NCBI RefSeq assembly: GCF_006539825.1
Contig: NZ_BJNT01000027.1
Span: 1 to 44,660, forward strand
Length of the DNA: 44,660 nucleotides
Source of the DNA: Corynebacterium variabile
Lineage (GTDB): Bacteria; Actinomycetota; Actinomycetes; Mycobacteriales; Mycobacteriaceae
Direction of reading: 5' to 3'
Positions 23,306 to 33,048 of the stretch are shown here, piece after piece. Below the pieces are notes generated by a model, which saw nothing but the letters and a program-made list of their open reading frames with translations, did not search any database and was not told the origin of the DNA. Each line of letters opens with the position of its first letter. The stretch's first letter is position 1. A program made the translations under genes and the position numbers.

Positions 23306-24165
23306 TTCACGGTCACCTCGTAGACGGTGTCCCACAGCTTGCCGGTGATGAGGAAGTGGTCGGTGGTGCCGGGCACCTTCGCGATGCCGTTGAGGACGTC
23401 CGCCCCGTCCTTCTCCCGGGCGGGAAGATCCAGGTCGGACGTGTCGAGGACGCCGTTGACCTCACCGGTGGCCGGGTTGATCCGCAGGATGCGGTCGTCG
23501 TACCAGACATTCGCCCAGATGTCGCCGTCGGAGCAGTCCAGTTCATTGAGCTGGCCGACCGCATCGCCGTCGAGGGCGACCGACACCTCGCCGGTCACCG
23601 CGAATGTCGACGGGTCGCGGAAGGTCAGCTTGTCCGAGCCGTCGGACATGGCCAGACGCTCACCGTTGGAGCACAGTCCCCAACCTTCCCCCGTGTAGGA
23701 CGCCTCGTCGGTCTGCTCGAGCGTGGCGGCGTCCCGCTTCACGGCTACACCGTGTTTCCAGGTCAGCTGCCATATGTCGTCACCGTGGCGGGTGGAGCCC
23801 TCACCGAAGTACTGCGGGTCGAGGTCGGCGGACACGGTCGCCGCGTCATGGGAGGCGTCGGTCCTCGGCGTCCGGTAGATACGGGACTGCCCCTCCTTGC
23901 CGGTGGAGACCAGCAGGTCGCCTTCCGGCATGACCTCGAGCCCCTGGGTGAAGGACGTCGGGTCCGAGGGGTACTCCGCGACAACCTCCGCGCTGAGGGA
24001 TGCCACGTCCCCGGTGCCGCCCGAGCCGTCCGAGTCTCCGCCGCCGGAACCGGAGTCGCAGCTGGAGAGTACGAGCGGGGGAACACTCAGGAGCACGGAC
24101 ATGAGCCGCACGCCGTGACGCAAAGAGGGGCGTGAACTGGACGGGTACAGGGCCATGGGGACCAT
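23302..24165 (-). CDS. Glutaminyl-peptide cyclotransferase-like lipoprotein
   Basis: The 287-residue protein carries a lipoprotein signal ending LVLSSC (lipobox cysteine about residue 36) followed by a glycine/serine/aspartate linker. The rest is a five-bladed propeller of the plant/bacterial glutaminyl cyclase type: FTQGLEVMPEGDLLVSTG, YFGEGSTRHGDDIWQLTWK, GWGLCSNGERLAMSDGSDKL and NELDCSDGDIWANVW. Such enzymes turn N-terminal glutamine into pyroglutamate on exported peptides. ATG 24165 lies 6 nt after CATTAT, a leaderless start shared with the divergent DUF3027 gene; ATG 24156 is an alternative. It is first in an operon with the MFS and DUF2771-like genes. Confidence 0.88.
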   Translation of the reverse strand: MVPMALYPSSSRPSLRHGVRLMSVLLSVPPLVLSSCDSGSGGGDSDGSGGTGDVASLSAEVVAEYPSDPTSFTQGLEVMPEGDLLVSTGKEGQSRIYRTPRTDASHDAATVSADLDPQYFGEGSTRHGDDIWQLTWKHGVAVKRDAATLEQTDEASYTGEGWGLCSNGERLAMSDGSDKLTFRDPSTFAVTGEVSVALDGDAVGQLNELDCSDGDIWANVWYDDRILRINPATGEVNGVLDTSDLDLPAREKDGADVLNGIAKVPGTTDHFLITGKLWDTVYEVTVK

Positions 24166-24170
24166 GCTGC

Positions 24171-24177
24171 CATAATG
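24171..24177. promoter_or_regulatory. Second symmetric bidirectional -10 element
   Basis: CATAATG contains CATAAT (24171-24176) for the plus strand, 7 nt before GTG 24184. The complementary CATTAT (24177-24172) for the minus strand lies 6 nt before ATG 24165. Both transcripts would be leaderless with starts 19 nt apart. The architecture repeats that at 3945-3951. Confidence 0.55.
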
Positions 24178-24183
24178 GGTGCT

Positions 24184-24939
24184 GTGAGTAGTCGAGGACA
24201 TCAGGGACGGCCGTCGCACGACCGGACGCGACGGGGACGCGGTGTCCTGTTGTCGGCGCAGGGGATCAGCACCGCCCGGGAGGCCGTCCTCGATGTCGCC
24301 GGTCCGGACGGTGTCGGCGAGCACCTCGGAGGTTCGTCGACGAGCCCGGAGACCGCCGTCCACCGGTTCGCCTGCAAGGAGCGCGGTTACCGGGGCTGGG
24401 AGTGGATCGCCGTCGTCGCCTGCCCGCCGGGGGCGGACTACGTCACCGTCAACGAGGTCGCCCTCCATGCCGGTGACCGGGCGCTGTCCGCTCCCGCCTG
24501 GGTGCCCTACGAGGACCGGGTGCGTCCCGGTGACCTGCAGCCCGGCGACCAGCTGCCGCTGAAGGTGGATGACCCCCGGGTCGTCGACGAGGACGATCTC
24601 GTCGACGACGACGGGGTACGCCGCAACCCCGGCACCATGCGCACTCTCTCGCACGCCGGGTGGGACGCCGCGGTCCGCCGCTGGACCACCGGCGACACCG
24701 GCCCGGACTCCGAGTTCGCGCGCCGGGCGGAGCGGACCTGCGCGTCCTGTGCGTTCTGGCTGCCGCTGCAGCGTCGACGCCGGACTGAGGTCGGGGTGTG
24801 CTCCAACGAGTATTCCGCCGACGGTCGGGTCGTGGCCGCCGACTACGGCTGCGGTGCGCACTCGGACACTCCCCGCGACGAGGGCGAGGGGGCGGCGTCC
24901 CACAGCGCCTGGGACGACGGCGGGCCCGAGCGCTTCTGA
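24184..24939 (+). CDS. DUF3027 family protein with a zinc-ribbon-like motif
   Basis: The 251-residue protein carries the DUF3027 hallmarks HRFACKERGYRGWEWIAVVAC in the N-terminal half (seen over about 60-80) and PAWVPYEDRVRPGDL. Near the C-terminus are four cysteines (TCASCAFWLP, then GVCSNEYS and YGCGAHS) that probably bind zinc. Function is unknown; the gene is conserved beside the MFS/DUF2771 pair in mycobacteria. The GTG at 24184 was chosen because the -10 CATAAT ends 7 nt before it. Confidence 0.85.
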   Translation: MSSRGHQGRPSHDRTRRGRGVLLSAQGISTAREAVLDVAGPDGVGEHLGGSSTSPETAVHRFACKERGYRGWEWIAVVACPPGADYVTVNEVALHAGDRALSAPAWVPYEDRVRPGDLQPGDQLPLKVDDPRVVDEDDLVDDDGVRRNPGTMRTLSHAGWDAAVRRWTTGDTGPDSEFARRAERTCASCAFWLPLQRRRRTEVGVCSNEYSADGRVVAADYGCGAHSDTPRDEGEGAASHSAWDDGGPERF

Positions 24940-24961
24940 CGCGTTGCTGACGCACCACTGA

Positions 24962-24995
24962 GCGGAAAACCCGGTTGCGGAAAACCCGGTTCCGC
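24962..24995 (+). repeat. Two tandem 15-nt repeats ending in a hairpin
   Basis: GCGGAAAACCCGGTT occurs twice in succession (24962-24976, 24977-24991). The second copy plus CCGC forms a hairpin with stem GCGGAA/TTCCGC. It sits 22 nt past the DUF3027 stop and may serve as its terminator. The rest of the gap to 25069 shows only AGCTT-GA-AAGCT. Confidence 0.7.
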
Positions 24996-25069
24996 TTGCG
25001 ACCTGTGCGGGCAGGGGAGAAACTGGGACGTCTGACGTATTCCTGAGCTTGAAAGCTGGTTTCCCCCCA

Positions 25070-26530
25070 ATGGCAACAACGACTGAACCCGACGGGTCGA
25101 CGGACGCGAAGGAGGGGTCGTTCCTCGACCGCTTCTTCCACATCACCGAACGCGGGTCCACCGTCGGTACCGAGGTCCGCGGTGGTGTGGTCACCTTCTT
25201 CGCGATGGCCTACATCATCCTGCTGAACCCGCTGATCATCGGCACCGTCGCCGACCACACGGGTGCCGAACTCGGTGTCTCCGCCGTCGCTGCGGTCACC
25301 GCCTTCGCCGCCGGCGTGATGACCATCGCCTTCGGTGTGTTCGCCAAGTACCCCTTCGGCATCGCCGCCGGTCTGGGCATCAACACCCTGGTCGCGGTCA
25401 CCTTCGTCTCCACCGAGGGGCTGACCTGGCCGGAGGCCATGGGTCTGGTCGTCATCGACGGCATCATCATCGTGATCCTGGCCGTCTCCGGCTTTCGTGA
25501 AGCTGTCTTCAACGCCATCCCGGCGTCCCTGAAGTCGGCGATCACCGTCGGTATCGGCCTGTTCATCGCCTTCGTCGGCGTCGTCGACTCCGGCTTCGTC
25601 ACCCGCAACACCGACGACATGAACACGACCGTCCCGGTGAGCTTCGGCGTCGGCGGTTCCATCGTCAGCTGGTCCGGCGTGGTCTTCGTCGTCGGCCTGG
25701 TCACCTGTGGCATCCTCGCAGCCCGTAAGGTCCGCGGCGGCCTGTTCATCGGCATCGTCACCACCACCGTCTTCGCCGTCATCGTCCAGGCCATCGCCGG
25801 CGACGACAACCCGGAGTCCACCGGCTGGCACATGGCCACCCCGGACATCCCGGACTCCTTCGGCGGTATGCCGGATCTCGGCCTGCTCGGTGAGTTCGAC
25901 CTCTTCGGCGCATTCACCCGCATCGGCTTCCTCTCCGCCTGCCTCCTCATCTTCACCCTGGTGCTGTCCAACTTCTTCGACGCCATGGGCACCATGACCG
26001 GTCTCGGCAAGCAGGCCGGACTGGCGAACGAGAAGGGCGTCCTGCCGAACATGCGCACCGCCCTGATCGTCGAGGGCGCCGGCGCGGTCGTCGGTGGCGG
26101 TGCCTCGGCGTCCTCCAACACGGTCTTCGTCGACTCCGCCGCCGGTATCGGCGACGGTGCCCGCACCGGTCTGGCGAATGTCGTCACCGGCGTGATCTTC
26201 CTCGCCGCGATGTTCCTCACCCCGCTCTACGAGGTCGTGCCGATCGAGGCCGCCGCGCCGGTGCTCGTCATCGTCGGTGCGATGATGATGGCCCAGATCA
26301 AGGACATCGACTTCGGCAACCTGGCGGTCGGTCTGCCGGCCTTCCTCACGATCGTCATGATGCCGTTCAGCTACTCCATCGCCAACGGTATCGGCATCGG
26401 CTTCGTCGCCTTCGTCGTCCTCCAGCTGGGTACCGGCAACTGGCGGAAGATCCACCCGCTGATGTACCTGGTGGCGATCCTCTTCGCCGTCTACTTCGGC
26501 ATCGACCCGATCAAGGACGCGATCGGCTGA
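25070..26530 (+). CDS. NCS2-family purine permease (AzgA-like)
   Basis: The 486-residue protein has about thirteen hydrophobic helices. The AzgA/adenine-guanine-hypoxanthine branch of NCS2 is indicated by FFAMAYIILLNPLII in the first helices, KYPFGIAAGLGINTLVA, NFFDAMGTMTGLGKQ and GAGAVVGGGASASSNTVF. It most likely imports purine bases by proton symport. ATG 25070 has no clear ribosome binding site; a TTG at 25049 in the same frame is the alternative. No purine-degradation gene is adjacent, but an OHCU decarboxylase of the urate pathway lies 6.5 kb downstream. Confidence 0.87.
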   Translation: MATTTEPDGSTDAKEGSFLDRFFHITERGSTVGTEVRGGVVTFFAMAYIILLNPLIIGTVADHTGAELGVSAVAAVTAFAAGVMTIAFGVFAKYPFGIAAGLGINTLVAVTFVSTEGLTWPEAMGLVVIDGIIIVILAVSGFREAVFNAIPASLKSAITVGIGLFIAFVGVVDSGFVTRNTDDMNTTVPVSFGVGGSIVSWSGVVFVVGLVTCGILAARKVRGGLFIGIVTTTVFAVIVQAIAGDDNPESTGWHMATPDIPDSFGGMPDLGLLGEFDLFGAFTRIGFLSACLLIFTLVLSNFFDAMGTMTGLGKQAGLANEKGVLPNMRTALIVEGAGAVVGGGASASSNTVFVDSAAGIGDGARTGLANVVTGVIFLAAMFLTPLYEVVPIEAAAPVLVIVGAMMMAQIKDIDFGNLAVGLPAFLTIVMMPFSYSIANGIGIGFVAFVVLQLGTGNWRKIHPLMYLVAILFAVYFGIDPIKDAIG

Positions 26531-26558
26531 TTCCTGCCGGACTGGGTACGCTGAACGG

Positions 26559-27404
26559 GTGACCAACCCGATCAGCATCACTGACCCCGCCGACCCCCGC
26601 CTCGACGACATCCGGGACCTGAACTCCTCGGACCGACGTCCTGACCTGCCGGGAGGGCGGGGTCTCGTCATTGCCGAGGGCAACCTCGTCGTGCCCCGGC
26701 TCGCGGCGTCCCGCTTCCCGGTCCGCTGCGTGGTGGGCTTCGCCCGGCGTCTGGAGGAACTCGAGGACGCCGCGTCCGCCGATCCTGCGGTCGCCGCCGG
26801 ACTGGCGGACGTACCGATCTACGAGGTGTCCCGCGAGGTCCTGGCCGAGGTCGCCGGATTCGACATGCACCGTGGCCTCGTCGCCGCGGCTGACCGCGTC
26901 GGGGAGCCGACGGTCGGCGAGGTGCTCGACGGGCTCGATGAGGACAACCGCGTCATCGGCGTCCTCGAAGGGGTCGGGGACCACGAGAACATCGGCGCAC
27001 TGTTCCGCAACGCCGCCGGCCTGGGCGTCGGCGCGGTGCTGCTGGGAGCCGGCTGCGCTGATCCGCTGTACCGCCGCGTGGTGCGGGTGTCGATGGGCCA
27101 TGTGCTGCGTGTGCCGTTCGCCCACGTGCCCGGCAAGCCGACGACCTGGCAGCGTGGCCTGGCCGACCTACAGGAGCGGGGCTACCGCGTGGTGGCGATG
27201 ACGCCGAACACCGACAACACCCTGGCGGACGCCGTGCGCGGTGCCGACAAGGTGGCCGTGATGGTCGGGGCGGAGGGGCCAGGGCTCACCGAGCATGCGA
27301 TGCGGGTCGCGGACGTACGGGCGAAGATCCCTATGTCGCCGGGCACGGACTCACTGAATGTCGCCACCTCGGCGGCGGTCGGGTTCTACGCGGCCCAGTT
27401 CTAG
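26559..27404 (+). CDS. TrmH/SpoU-family RNA 2'-O-methyltransferase
   Basis: The 281-residue protein has an N-terminal substrate-binding domain (residues 1-110) and a SPOUT domain with motif 1 DHENIGALFRNAAGLGV, motif 2 VMVGAEGPGLTEHAM and motif 3 IPMSPGTDSLNVATSAAVGFY. These form the trefoil-knot SAM site. Homologues methylate ribose in rRNA or tRNA; the exact target is not predictable here. GTG 26559 lies 6 nt after TACGCT, suggesting a leaderless message. Its stop lies in an 11-nt tandem repeat. Confidence 0.9.
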   Translation: MTNPISITDPADPRLDDIRDLNSSDRRPDLPGGRGLVIAEGNLVVPRLAASRFPVRCVVGFARRLEELEDAASADPAVAAGLADVPIYEVSREVLAEVAGFDMHRGLVAAADRVGEPTVGEVLDGLDEDNRVIGVLEGVGDHENIGALFRNAAGLGVGAVLLGAGCADPLYRRVVRVSMGHVLRVPFAHVPGKPTTWQRGLADLQERGYRVVAMTPNTDNTLADAVRGADKVAVMVGAEGPGLTEHAMRVADVRAKIPMSPGTDSLNVATSAAVGFYAAQF

Positions 27405-27426
27405 GCCGGTTCTAGGCAGGTTCTAG
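27398..27426. repeat. 11-nt tandem repeat of stop codons between convergent genes
   Basis: GTTCTAGGCCG, GTTCTAGGCAG and a partial GTTCTAG follow one another. TAG occurs at 27402, 27413 and 27424, closing all three plus frames. Because CTAG is palindromic, the third copy also supplies the TAG stop of the minus-strand gene (27425-27423). Confidence 0.9.
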
Positions 27427-28349
27427 CGCCCGGTGTTGCGGGCGCGGCGGCGGACTTCGTCGCCGATCCGGTGGGTTCCGGTACGGATCCATTCCACACC
27501 GGTGCGCAGCCCACGGCCGACGGACACCGCCGCCCCCTTCACCAGCTCACCGGTGGTGCGGGACTCGTCCTCGTTCTCCGGCTTGTCGGCGTAGTCGTCG
27601 TAGCCGGTGTCGGTGACCTCGCCGTCCATCGGGGCGGCGTCCGGCATGGCGGTGACGACGATGCGCCGCGGCGCGGACGAGCTGTCCGGGCGTCCGGCAC
27701 GGGTCTCGGGGCGGCCGTCGACGGCGAAGGCGGCGACGGGGATGTCGATCTCGTCGGAGACCCGGAACCCCAGCCAGTGGGCGATCGCCGCGGCAGCCAT
27801 CTCCGAGGGGCGGAAGGGAAGTTCGATACCGCGGGCTTCCGGAGCCTCCGACTCGCCGGCCCAGAAGGCCGCCTCGTCGGGCAGCGGGACGCCGGTGTCC
27901 TCGATGATGCGCTCCCGTGTGGCGTAGAAGCAGCGGGTCATCCGGCCACCGACCCAGTGGGCGAAGCCGCCGAGACCGTCGCGGTCGGTCGGGGTGTGCA
28001 CCGTGACCAGCAGGTCGGCTGTGGGGATCATCGAGATGAGGGTGTCGAAGTGCTCGGTGAGCGTGGGGAGCCCGGACAGGGTCCAGTTCGACGGCACCTC
28101 GGGCAGCACGGTCTGGATCACGGTGAGACCCCGGTAACCGCCGATGTAGAACTCTCCCTCGCCGGGCGGTGCGGAGCGGTTCATGTCGAAGTCGCCGATG
28201 TGTGTCAGCGGCCAGGCCGGGTTGAGCTGGGCCAGGAGCTTGCGGGCATACCCGCGGTCCGCCTTCGGCTCGGCGACGAGGACGCCACGCGGATCGGCCG
28301 ACGTGATGAACCAGAGCGTCACCACCTGCTGGTGGTCGTGGTCGGTCAT
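27423..28349 (-). CDS. Conserved hypothetical protein (DUF6928-like)
   Basis: The 308-residue soluble protein opens with VVTLWFITSADPRGVLVAEP and includes FYIGGYRGLTVIQTVLPEVP, LLVTVHTPTDRDGLGGFAHW, and FWAGESEAPEARGIELPFRP. This pattern recalls the actinobacterial DUF6928 family, a tentative match from memory. The C-terminal 90 residues are acidic then basic and look disordered. No catalytic motif is recognised. It starts 6 nt after the sepH stop on the same strand, so the two are probably cotranscribed. Confidence 0.7.
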   Translation of the reverse strand: MTDHDHQQVVTLWFITSADPRGVLVAEPKADRGYARKLLAQLNPAWPLTHIGDFDMNRSAPPGEGEFYIGGYRGLTVIQTVLPEVPSNWTLSGLPTLTEHFDTLISMIPTADLLVTVHTPTDRDGLGGFAHWVGGRMTRCFYATRERIIEDTGVPLPDEAAFWAGESEAPEARGIELPFRPSEMAAAAIAHWLGFRVSDEIDIPVAAFAVDGRPETRAGRPDSSSAPRRIVVTAMPDAAPMDGEVTDTGYDDYADKPENEDESRTTGELVKGAAVSVGRGLRTGVEWIRTGTHRIGDEVRRRARNTGR

Positions 28350-28355
28350 CGTCGG

Positions 28356-29396
28356 CTACTTCTTCTTGCGCGGTGAGGTCCGGACACCGAGGAGGACATC
28401 CTCCCAGTGCGGGGTGCTGGTGCTGCGCTTACGCTTCGCCGGGTGGGACCGCTGGTCCGGGGTCGGGTCACCGAAGAGGTCGACGGTGGGGGCGATACCC
28501 GGTTCGTCGTCCGTGGACCGGTTGCCCGAGGCAGGGATGTCATGCCAGTCGGCCGGATCATCGACCGGGGCGTCCTCGTCGAGGGCGGCGTCCTCGTCCT
28601 CGACGGCGGGGGCGGAGACGGTGCGGACCGGTCGGTTGAACCGCGGGTCGACGAGGTCGTTGGCCACGGAGTTCGCCGGTTCGACGGTCGAGGGGCCGGT
28701 GCCCGGGGGAGGTGCCGGGACCCACCGGAACTCGGCGACGAACTGGGTCGCACCGTGCCGGTTGCCCCGGGTCCAGGTGACCGTGATGATCCAGTCGTCG
28801 GAGGAATCCATCGCGGCGTCCCAGGTGGAGGCGCGGACGTCTTCCTGACGGGCGGCGAAGGCGGTGGCGAGCGACTCCCAGAGGGTGTGCTCGGCGGGGC
28901 CGTCGGACAGTACCGGGTAGGCCTGACGGGCCAGCTCGGCGATGCGGTGGCGCTCCATCTGGATGGGGTGGGCGTAGGGGGTCAGGCGGGATTCCGGTGC
29001 CCCGGTCTCCTCCATGAGTTCGGCGACAGTCGCACCGTGGCGCAGCCGCTTCTGGATCTCGCGGGGACGCAGCTTCACCTTCGGCTTCGGCTCTTCGGCC
29101 GGACGCTCGACAGCGGTGACCGGGAGGGCCGGGGCGGGGTCGGCGTCCCCGGTGGAGGTTTCGGGTTCTGCGGAGGCTGCAGATTCTGCGGACGTTGCGG
29201 TGTCCGGCGTGGCGTCCGAGGCGTCCCCGTCTGCGCTGGTGTCCCCGCCTTCCTCGGCGGCGAGCTCGCGGGCGACGGTGATGTGGTCGCGCAGGGCGTC
29301 GGTCACCGGGATCCAGTAGAGCCGGTCACTCCCGGGATCGCGCAGGACAAGGGAGGCGGCGTCACTGTCGTCGGGGACGAACTCCAGTTCCTGCAT
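28356..29396 (-). CDS. sepH: Septation protein SepH
   Basis: The 346-residue protein has the SepH/DUF3071 N-terminal domain: LEFVPDDSDAASLVLRDPG, then the helix-turn-helix-like LRPREIQKRLRHGATVAEL and ERHRIAELARQAYP. A long acidic, proline-rich linker follows (about residues 215-310). The protein ends with PHWEDVLLGVR and a lysine tail, the conserved C-terminal SepH motif. SepH binds FtsZ and promotes ring assembly in actinobacteria. ATG 29396 has a GGAGG site 5 nt upstream. An insert rich in alanine, serine and glutamate at about 45-85 is of low complexity. Confidence 0.92.
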   Translation of the reverse strand: MQELEFVPDDSDAASLVLRDPGSDRLYWIPVTDALRDHITVARELAAEEGGDTSADGDASDATPDTATSAESAASAEPETSTGDADPAPALPVTAVERPAEEPKPKVKLRPREIQKRLRHGATVAELMEETGAPESRLTPYAHPIQMERHRIAELARQAYPVLSDGPAEHTLWESLATAFAARQEDVRASTWDAAMDSSDDWIITVTWTRGNRHGATQFVAEFRWVPAPPPGTGPSTVEPANSVANDLVDPRFNRPVRTVSAPAVEDEDAALDEDAPVDDPADWHDIPASGNRSTDDEPGIAPTVDLFGDPTPDQRSHPAKRKRSTSTPHWEDVLLGVRTSPRKKK

Positions 29397-29556
29397 CAGT
29401 GCCTCCGTGTCTCACGCTGTCGTGCGCTGTCCGGTGCCGGCCCATGGCCGTGCGGTGGGTACTCGTTGACGACTGTAGCGCACACCTGCACCGATGTGGG
29501 GGAGGACTGGGCCTGCACCCCCGGGGACGCTATCGTGGCTCCCGCCCGGACGACGA

Positions 29557-29650
29557 AGGTCCGCATCACGCAGTCAGAGGTCGTCGGGGAGCATGCTCCA
29601 CCAACCTCAGCCTGCATGATGCGGACCTGCGGCCGGGACAGCCCGGCCGC
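29557..29650. terminator. Nested inverted repeats downstream of serC
   Basis: AGGTCCGCATCACGCAG (29557-29573) pairs with CTGCATGATGCGGACCT (29612-29628) with one mismatch over 17 nt and a 38-nt spacer. Immediately after comes a second hairpin, GCGGCCGGG (29629-29637) with CCCGGCCGC (29642-29650) and loop ACAG, 9 nt from the serC stop. The latter probably terminates serC; the longer structure is unexplained. The rest of 29397-29556 shows no supported gene. Confidence 0.65.
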
Positions 29651-29658
29651 CTGCGGCT

Positions 29659-31139
<1,481 letters not shown>

Positions 31140-32435
31140 ATGGCTTCCGAGAACCAGGACAAGGCCGTTCTCCACTACCCCGGTGGCGAGTACGAGATGC
31201 CGATCGTTGAGGCGACCGAAGGAAACTCCGGGTTCGCCCTGGGCAAGCTCCTCGCCGAGACCGGCCTGACCACCTTCGACCCCGGCTACGTGAGCACCGG
31301 CTCCACGAAGTCCGAGATCACCTACATCGACGGTGCGAACGGTATCCTGCGTTACCGCGGCTACGACATCGCTGATCTGGCCAACAACGCCAGCTTCAAC
31401 GAGGTCAGCTACCTGCTGATCAACGGCGAACTGCCGAACGAGACCCAGCTGACGGACTTCAACGACAACATCCGCAAGCACACCCTGCTGGATGAGGACT
31501 TCAAGTCCCAGTTCAAGATCTTCCCGCGTAACGCCCACCCGATGAACGTCCTCGCGTCCTCGGTCAACATCCTCGCCACCTACTACGAGGATCAGCTTGA
31601 CCCGCTGGACAAGGATCTCCAGCTCAAGAACACCTACCGCCTCATGGCGAAGGTCCCGATGCTGGCCGCTTACGCCTACCGTGCGTCCAAGGGCAAGCCC
31701 TACATGTACCCGGACAACAAGCTCAACGCGCGCGAGAACTTCCTGCGCAACATGTTCGGCTACCCGACCGAGGACTACGAGATCGACCCGGTCGTCGCCA
31801 AGGCGCTCGACAAGCTGCTCATCCTGCACGCCGACCATGAGCAGAACTGCTCCACCTCCACGGTGCGCATGGTCGCCTCCTCGCAGGCGAACATCTACGC
31901 CTCCATCGCTGCCGGCGTCAACGCCCTGTCCGGCCCGCTGCATGGTGGCGCCAACCAGGCCGTCCTGGAGATGCTGCAGGACATCCACGAGAACGGCGAC
32001 GACGCGACCGAGTTCATGAACCGCGTCAAGAACAAGGAGCCGGGCGTCAAGCTCATGGGCTTCGGTCACCGCGTGTACCGCAACTACGACCCGCGTGCGG
32101 CCATCGTCAAGGAGTCCGCTCACGAGATCCTCGAGCACCTCGGTGGCGACAACCTCCTCGACCTTGCCATGAACCTGGAGCAGATCGCCCTCAACGACGA
32201 CTACTTCATCAGTCGTAAGCTGTACCCGAACGTGGACTTCTACACCGGCCTGATCTACCGCGCCATGGGCTTCTCCGAGGACTTCTTCACCGTCCTCTTC
32301 GCCATGGGCCGCCTCCCGGGCTGGATCGCCCACTACATGGAGCAGGTCAACGACCCGACCGCCAAGATCAACCGCCCGCGGCAGATCTACACCGGCCAGT
32401 CCCTCCGTACCCTCACCCCGCGGTCCGAGCGCTAG
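31140..32435 (+). CDS. gltA: Citrate synthase
   Basis: The 431-residue enzyme matches corynebacterial GltA along its length: KAVLHYPGGEYEMPIVEATE, STGSTKSEITYIDG, ILRYRGYDIADLA, LHADHEQNCSTSTVRM (catalytic histidine), GPLHGGANQAVLEML, MGFGHRVYRNYDPRA (second catalytic histidine) and the aspartate in LYPNVDFYTG. It condenses oxaloacetate and acetyl-CoA at the entry of the TCA cycle. ATG 31140 is preferred because GAAAGGG then lies 7 nt upstream; ATG 31134 would touch the ribosome binding site. A strong terminator follows. Confidence 0.97.
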   Translation: MASENQDKAVLHYPGGEYEMPIVEATEGNSGFALGKLLAETGLTTFDPGYVSTGSTKSEITYIDGANGILRYRGYDIADLANNASFNEVSYLLINGELPNETQLTDFNDNIRKHTLLDEDFKSQFKIFPRNAHPMNVLASSVNILATYYEDQLDPLDKDLQLKNTYRLMAKVPMLAAYAYRASKGKPYMYPDNKLNARENFLRNMFGYPTEDYEIDPVVAKALDKLLILHADHEQNCSTSTVRMVASSQANIYASIAAGVNALSGPLHGGANQAVLEMLQDIHENGDDATEFMNRVKNKEPGVKLMGFGHRVYRNYDPRAAIVKESAHEILEHLGGDNLLDLAMNLEQIALNDDYFISRKLYPNVDFYTGLIYRAMGFSEDFFTVLFAMGRLPGWIAHYMEQVNDPTAKINRPRQIYTGQSLRTLTPRSER

Positions 32436-32454
32436 TCTCCGACTCCGGTTCTGC

Positions 32455-32483
32455 GACCCCCGACCACGCCGTGGTCGGGGGTC
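32455..32483 (+). terminator. Terminator of gltA
   Basis: A perfect 13-bp stem (GACCCCCGACCAC at 32455-32467 with 32471-32483) has a 3-nt GCC loop, 20 nt beyond the gltA stop, followed by CGGTGTTT. Confidence 0.9.
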
Positions 32484-32585
32484 CGGTGTTTCTCCGGGGT
32501 GCTTCCGACGTTTTGTCGTGCCTGGTCGTGTCATGACTGATAGACTGACGCGGTTCTATTCCACAAGAAGAGGAGTGTGACCTTC

Positions 32586-32945
32586 ATGGTCAAGCCGCAG
32601 ATCGATGTCCAGCAGGGGCCGGCACCCACCGAGCTCGTCATCGAGGACATCACCGTCGGCGACGGTGCGGAGGCTGTTCCCGGTGGCATGGTCGAGGTTC
32701 ACTACGTGGGCGTCGACTACGAGACCGGTCAGGAGTTCGACTCCTCCTGGGACCGCGGCACCACCATCGAGTTCCCCCTCGCCGGCCTGATCCAGGGCTG
32801 GCAGGACGGCATCCCCGGCATGAAGGTCGGCGGACGCCGCAGGCTCACCATTCCGCCGGAGCTGGCCTACGGCCCCGTCGGCAGCGGTAACCCCCTCGCG
32901 GGCCGCACACTGGTCTTCATCATCGACCTCATCGACGCCAAGTAG
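32586..32945 (+). CDS. FKBP-type peptidyl-prolyl isomerase
   Basis: The 119-residue protein is a single FKBP domain without signal peptide. Conserved features are VEVHYVGVDYETGQEFDSSW, the FPLAGLIQGWQDGIPGMKVGG segment split over residues about 60-82, PPELAYG and TLVFIIDLID. It speeds proline isomerisation during protein folding in the cytoplasm. ATG 32586 has AGGAG at a 10-nt spacing; GTG 32577 overlaps that site. It follows gltA as in other corynebacteria, behind its own promoter region and after the gltA terminator. Confidence 0.93.
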   Translation: MVKPQIDVQQGPAPTELVIEDITVGDGAEAVPGGMVEVHYVGVDYETGQEFDSSWDRGTTIEFPLAGLIQGWQDGIPGMKVGGRRRLTIPPELAYGPVGSGNPLAGRTLVFIIDLIDAK

Positions 32946-32958
32946 CGTCGACCGCATC

Positions 32959-33024
32959 TGCAGTATCTTGCAGTATCTGCGCGGACATGCAGCAGGGCCC
33001 CGGGTGACTCCCGGGGCCCTGCTG
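32959..33024 (+). terminator. Tandem 10-mer and strong terminator after the FKBP gene
   Basis: TGCAGTATCT is repeated twice (32959-32978). Then CAGCAGGGCCCCGGG (32990-33004) pairs perfectly over 15 bp with 33010-33024 around loop TGACT, extended outward by GACAT/ATGTC after one mismatch. It separates two convergent genes and can act both ways. Confidence 0.88.
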
Positions 33025-33048
33025 TATGTCCGGGTGCCGGGGCCGTGG

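Noticed and set aside
24449..26683. Long minus-strand open frame of 744 codons opposite the NCS2 and DUF3027 genes
   Set aside because: It is an antisense shadow: highly charged, aspartate/glycine/histidine-rich composition from GC-rich codons, no domain, and it lies opposite two clear genes.
29396..29617. 73-codon minus-strand frame upstream of sepH
   Set aside because: No start signal, no recognisable sequence, and it contains part of the inverted-repeat structure.
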